Assembly: GCA_024276595.1 (NCBI GenBank)
Contig: JAJRWW010000039.1
Location: 1 to 6,082 of the forward strand
DNA length: 6,082 nt
Reading direction: 5' to 3'
Source: Myxococcota bacterium
GTDB lineage: Bacteria > Myxococcota_A > Polyangia > HGW-17 > JAJRWW01
Part shown: positions 4,163-6,082 of the stretch, piece by piece
Layout of the letters: every line of letters begins with the position of its first letter
Position numbering within the stretch: the first letter of the stretch is position 1
Program-made: the position numbers and the translations under genes
Notes under the pieces: generated by a model
Database searches by the model: none
What the model was told of the DNA's origin: nothing
What the model saw: the letters and a program-made list of their open reading frames with translations, nothing else

Positions 4163-5764
4163 TCAGGTGGTCAGCCAGTACAGGAGGGCAGCGCTCGCGA
4201 GCGCGAGCCCCGCTGCCGCCGCCACCAGGGCTGGCTTCCAGCGGGATGAGGCAGGGGAGGGGCTGGGCTCCTGGTCCACGCCAGCGAGCACAGCCTGGAG
4301 GTTCACGTAGCTGGGCAGGTCCACGTATCCCGTTCCGCCCCTGGTCGCCGACACCCCAAGCTGCACCAGCCGGGTCTGGATGTCCTCCATGGACTGTGGT
4401 CGCCGGGCGGGGTCTTTCTCCAGGCAGTCCAGGATGAGGCGGTCCCACTCCTGGGAGAGGTTTTGGCGCAGGCTGCTCGGAGCCCTGGGTTGCTTCTCCA
4501 GGTGGGCCAGGGCGATGTCCATGTCGTAGCCCACATCGAAGGGGATCTCGCCCGTCAGGGCCTGGAACATGCTTATCCCCAGCGCGTATGCGTCTGAGCG
4601 AGCGTCCACCGGCTGGCCCCGCACCTGCTCGGGGGACATGTATAGGGGTGTGCCGATGAGCGTCCCATCCACGGTGCTCACGCCCGGGGCGTGCACGTCG
4701 GTGCTCAGGAGCTTGGCCACCCCAAAGTCCAGCACCTGGGCGCGGAAGGCGCCGCTCGGGTCGGTCTGGACCATGATGTTGCTGGGCTTGACATCCCGGT
4801 GCACGATGCCCACCGAGTGGGCGGCGGCCAGGGCGCTGGCCACGTCCATGAAGATGGAGTGGGCCTGGGTGGTGGCGAGGGGGCCGCCAGCCTCGATGAG
4901 GTCGGACAGGGGCTGGCCGTCCACCTGGCTCATCACAAGGTAGGCGCGCCCATCGGGGAGGTGGCCGAACCCGAAGATGTCCACGATTCGGTCCGAGCCC
5001 ACCTGGTTCACCGCCTGGGCCTCCTGGATGAAGCGGGCCAGCAGGTCGTCGTCCTGGGAGTACCTGGCGTGCAGGATCTTGATGGCCACGCGCTTTCCAA
5101 TGACCGGGTGGACGCCCGCAAAAACCTGGGTCATCCCCCCGTGACCCAGCACACCCGTGATCTGGTACTCGCCCACGGTTGCTCCGGGCTTGATGTGGGT
5201 GAAGCTCTCGGTGATCTCGGGCGCCTGGCCAGGGGTGGGGGCGCTTAGCTGTACCGGCGGAGGCCCGGGGGGCTCCAGAGACGGTCCAGCCGGAAGCGGC
5301 GAGGGTGCGTGGGCCGGGATGTCGGTCCGGGAGGGAATCCGCACCGTTGGGGACTGTCTGGACGCGGAGGATGGCCTGGGGGCAGAGACGGGCGCTGGCG
5401 CTGATCGGAGGGCAGACTGATTGCCAGTGGAGGCCATGGCCCGGGCCAGGTCACCCACCGGCATGCGAGCGGTGGACCTCCCCTCCCGGGGTGGGCTCGC
5501 AGGCCGGGGGGGCCTTGCGGGGGTCCTTCTGTTAGCGGCTGCCCTGGTGGCCGAGAGGGCCGCCTCCAGCTCGTCGGTGGACATCTGGGCGGTCGGCTTC
5601 TCGTCTGGCGCCGGGCCGGCAGACCGGGCAGGGGTGGCGCCCGACACAGCCGGGAGAGATCCCGCCGAGGAGGACGCCACCAGAGGCGTCCCGTCGTAGG
5701 GACAGAAGGCGTCCTGCTCAGGAAAGCATCTGCGACATTTTGGACAGAGCATTGTTCGAGCCAT
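4163..5764 (-). CDS. Membrane-anchored Ser/Thr protein kinase with N-terminal zinc ribbon
   Basis: This is a 533-residue Hanks-type kinase. Seen: a zinc-ribbon-like start CPKCRRC...FCPYDGTPL (Cys 7, 10, 13, 21), then a Pro/Ala/Ser-rich linker (about 30-190). The catalytic domain runs about 200-467: GHGGMT glycine loop (207-212), VAIK with Lys229, Glu248 of helix C, HRDVKPSN (322-329, catalytic Asp324), DFG (346-348), GTPLYMSPE (371-379) and Asp391. All catalytic residues are present. The third loop glycine is replaced by Thr212. A hydrophobic segment at about 511-530 ends only three residues before the C terminus, so the kinase is probably held in the cytoplasmic membrane by its tail and has no outside sensor domain. 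Known: kinases of this zinc-ribbon type are common in Myxococcota and phosphorylate unknown regulators. The frame is open for 100 more codons to an ATG at 6062-6064, but ATG 5762-5764 is preferred because the zinc ribbon starts there, GGTGA lies just upstream and a promoter candidate lies inside the extension. Confidence 0.92.
   Translation of the reverse strand: MARTMLCPKCRRCFPEQDAFCPYDGTPLVASSSAGSLPAVSGATPARSAGPAPDEKPTAQMSTDELEAALSATRAAANRRTPARPPRPASPPREGRSTARMPVGDLARAMASTGNQSALRSAPAPVSAPRPSSASRQSPTVRIPSRTDIPAHAPSPLPAGPSLEPPGPPPVQLSAPTPGQAPEITESFTHIKPGATVGEYQITGVLGHGGMTQVFAGVHPVIGKRVAIKILHARYSQDDDLLARFIQEAQAVNQVGSDRIVDIFGFGHLPDGRAYLVMSQVDGQPLSDLIEAGGPLATTQAHSIFMDVASALAAAHSVGIVHRDVKPSNIMVQTDPSGAFRAQVLDFGVAKLLSTDVHAPGVSTVDGTLIGTPLYMSPEQVRGQPVDARSDAYALGISMFQALTGEIPFDVGYDMDIALAHLEKQPRAPSSLRQNLSQEWDRLILDCLEKDPARRPQSMEDIQTRLVQLGVSATRGGTGYVDLPSYVNLQAVLAGVDQEPSPSPASSRWKPALVAAAAGLALASAALLYWLTT
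5315..5596 (-). repeat. Recurring (P/S)T(A/V)(Q/R)(M/I) motif in the kinase linker
   Basis: The linker contains KPTAQMSTDELEAAL (about residues 57-71), RSTARMPVGDLARAM (96-110) and SPTVRIPSRTD (138-148). The first two align over 15 residues (a Thr followed by x-x-M-x-x-x-(E/D)L-x-x-A(L/M)). The third keeps only the Thr-x-Arg-Ile-Pro start. These may be docking or autophosphorylation sites; that role is inference. Confidence 0.55.
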
Positions 5765-5941
5765 TGTCACCGGCCCGACGGATTGGACAGAGCCAGGAGC
5801 AGCGAGCAGGTCGGGACAGCCGAGCAGGTGGAGCGCACCTGGGTCGGCGCCCGACGGGCCGAGCGAGCCTGGTCGGTTCGGAGCGTGGGGAGCGGCACCT
5901 GGCGCCGCGCCGGAGCTCCAGCCGTCGAGGGGGTCGTCCCG

Positions 5942-5970
5942 AGTATCCGGTCCAGCCTGTGACACGTCAA
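5942..5970 (-). promoter_or_regulatory. Candidate sigma70-type promoter for the kinase gene
   Basis: The minus strand shows TTGACG (5965-5970, five of six consensus bases), a 17-base spacer and GATACT (5942-5947, four of six). Transcription would start near 5935, leaving a leader of about 170 bases before the ATG at 5764. The position argues against translation from the upstream ATG at 6064. Confidence 0.5.
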
Positions 5971-6073
5971 GCATTGCCTTACGGGCGATGGCCGCAGGTC
6001 TTCCCGAAAAAACGCTGGTCGGGCCAACTCCCTCCTCGGAGCCGGGTCGGGTCTGGGTGGGCATCGACGACCC

Positions 6074-6080
6074 AAGGAGG
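6074..6080 (+). promoter_or_regulatory. Shine-Dalgarno-like AAGGAGG at the right window edge
   Basis: A full-length AAGGAGG on the plus strand lies two bases from the end of the window. It would place a plus-strand start codon a few bases beyond base 6082, divergent from the kinase. The gene itself is not visible, so this is inference only. Confidence 0.4.
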
Positions 6081-6082
6081 AC

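Larger units (their letters stand above)
5765..6082. other. Gene-free region upstream of the kinase
   Basis: No reading frame on either strand gives a recognisable protein over these 318 bases. The minus-strand extension of the kinase frame translates to a low-complexity Pro/Gly/Ala sequence without domain features. The region holds a promoter candidate for the kinase (5942-5970), a roughly 170-base leader with small GC-rich stem-loops such as AGGTG...CACCT, and a plus-strand ribosome-binding-like site at its right end. Confidence 0.6.

Noticed and set aside
3783..4310. Plus-strand frame covering the sulfur-carrier gene and running into the kinase gene
   Set aside because: It is out of frame with the MoaD/ThiS-like protein, overlaps two supported genes and gives an Arg/Pro/Ala-rich sequence without features.
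5767..6075. Minus-strand 102-codon frame upstream of the kinase
   Set aside because: It has no start signal, has an Arg/Pro-rich low-complexity translation and overlaps the promoter candidate. It looks like a compositional artefact.

Overview
The window is GC-rich DNA that looks like a chromosomal segment of a member of the Myxococcota or a related (former) deltaproteobacterial lineage. The evidence is a lipoprotein with the cysteine-rich CGNGxxEPPExCDG modules typical of that group, a Ser/Thr kinase with an N-terminal zinc ribbon, a long Pro/Ala linker and a C-terminal membrane anchor, and strong GC bias at third codon positions that leaves long meaningless antisense reading frames. This assignment is inference from gene style. 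No rRNA or other phylogenetic marker is present. A tungsten/molybdenum-pterin aldehyde oxidoreductase suggests anaerobic or facultatively anaerobic metabolism.

Layout, left to right. (1) Bases 1-308, minus strand: the first 102 codons of a DUF368/PopT-type undecaprenyl-phosphate translocase, cut by the window edge, with a repetitive Ala/Glu/Pro/His tail before the membrane domain. (2) Bases 374-1666, minus: a secreted lipoprotein made of two short Cys modules, three longer Cys modules and a C-terminal 'YDYAVRVSVDAGQSWSYCD'-type domain. Its upstream spacer (1667-1782) holds a promoter candidate, a perfect 10-bp hairpin and a second inverted repeat. (3) Bases 1783-3768, minus: a full-length aldehyde:ferredoxin oxidoreductase (AOR) family enzyme. 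(4) Bases 3769-3873: a divergent intergenic region with a good sigma70-type promoter for the AOR gene. (5) Bases 3874-4122, plus: an 82-residue MoaD/ThiS-family beta-grasp sulfur carrier ending in Gly-Gly. (6) Bases 4123-4162: a short convergent spacer with a GC-rich hairpin. (7) Bases 4163-5764, minus: the Ser/Thr protein kinase. (8) Bases 5765-6082: no convincing gene. It holds a promoter candidate for the kinase and, at the extreme right end, a Shine-Dalgarno-like AAGGAGG on the plus strand that may serve a gene just outside the window.

The functional core is the divergent AOR / MoaD-like pair. AOR enzymes carry a metal bound by two pterin dithiolenes, and the dithiolene sulfur is delivered by a MoaD-type carrier with a C-terminal Gly-Gly. 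AOR genes often sit beside such a carrier, so the small gene probably serves cofactor assembly for this enzyme. The lipoprotein, translocase and kinase have no evident metabolic link to the pair. They look like envelope and signalling genes, each with its own transcription signals or an undetermined relation to its neighbour.

I saw no tRNA, rRNA, CRISPR array, insertion sequence or attachment site. I did not find a clearly unprecedented system. The points most worth a second look are the AOR/sulfur-carrier pair, the hairpin at the start of the lipoprotein transcript, and the repeated Thr-containing motif in the kinase linker.
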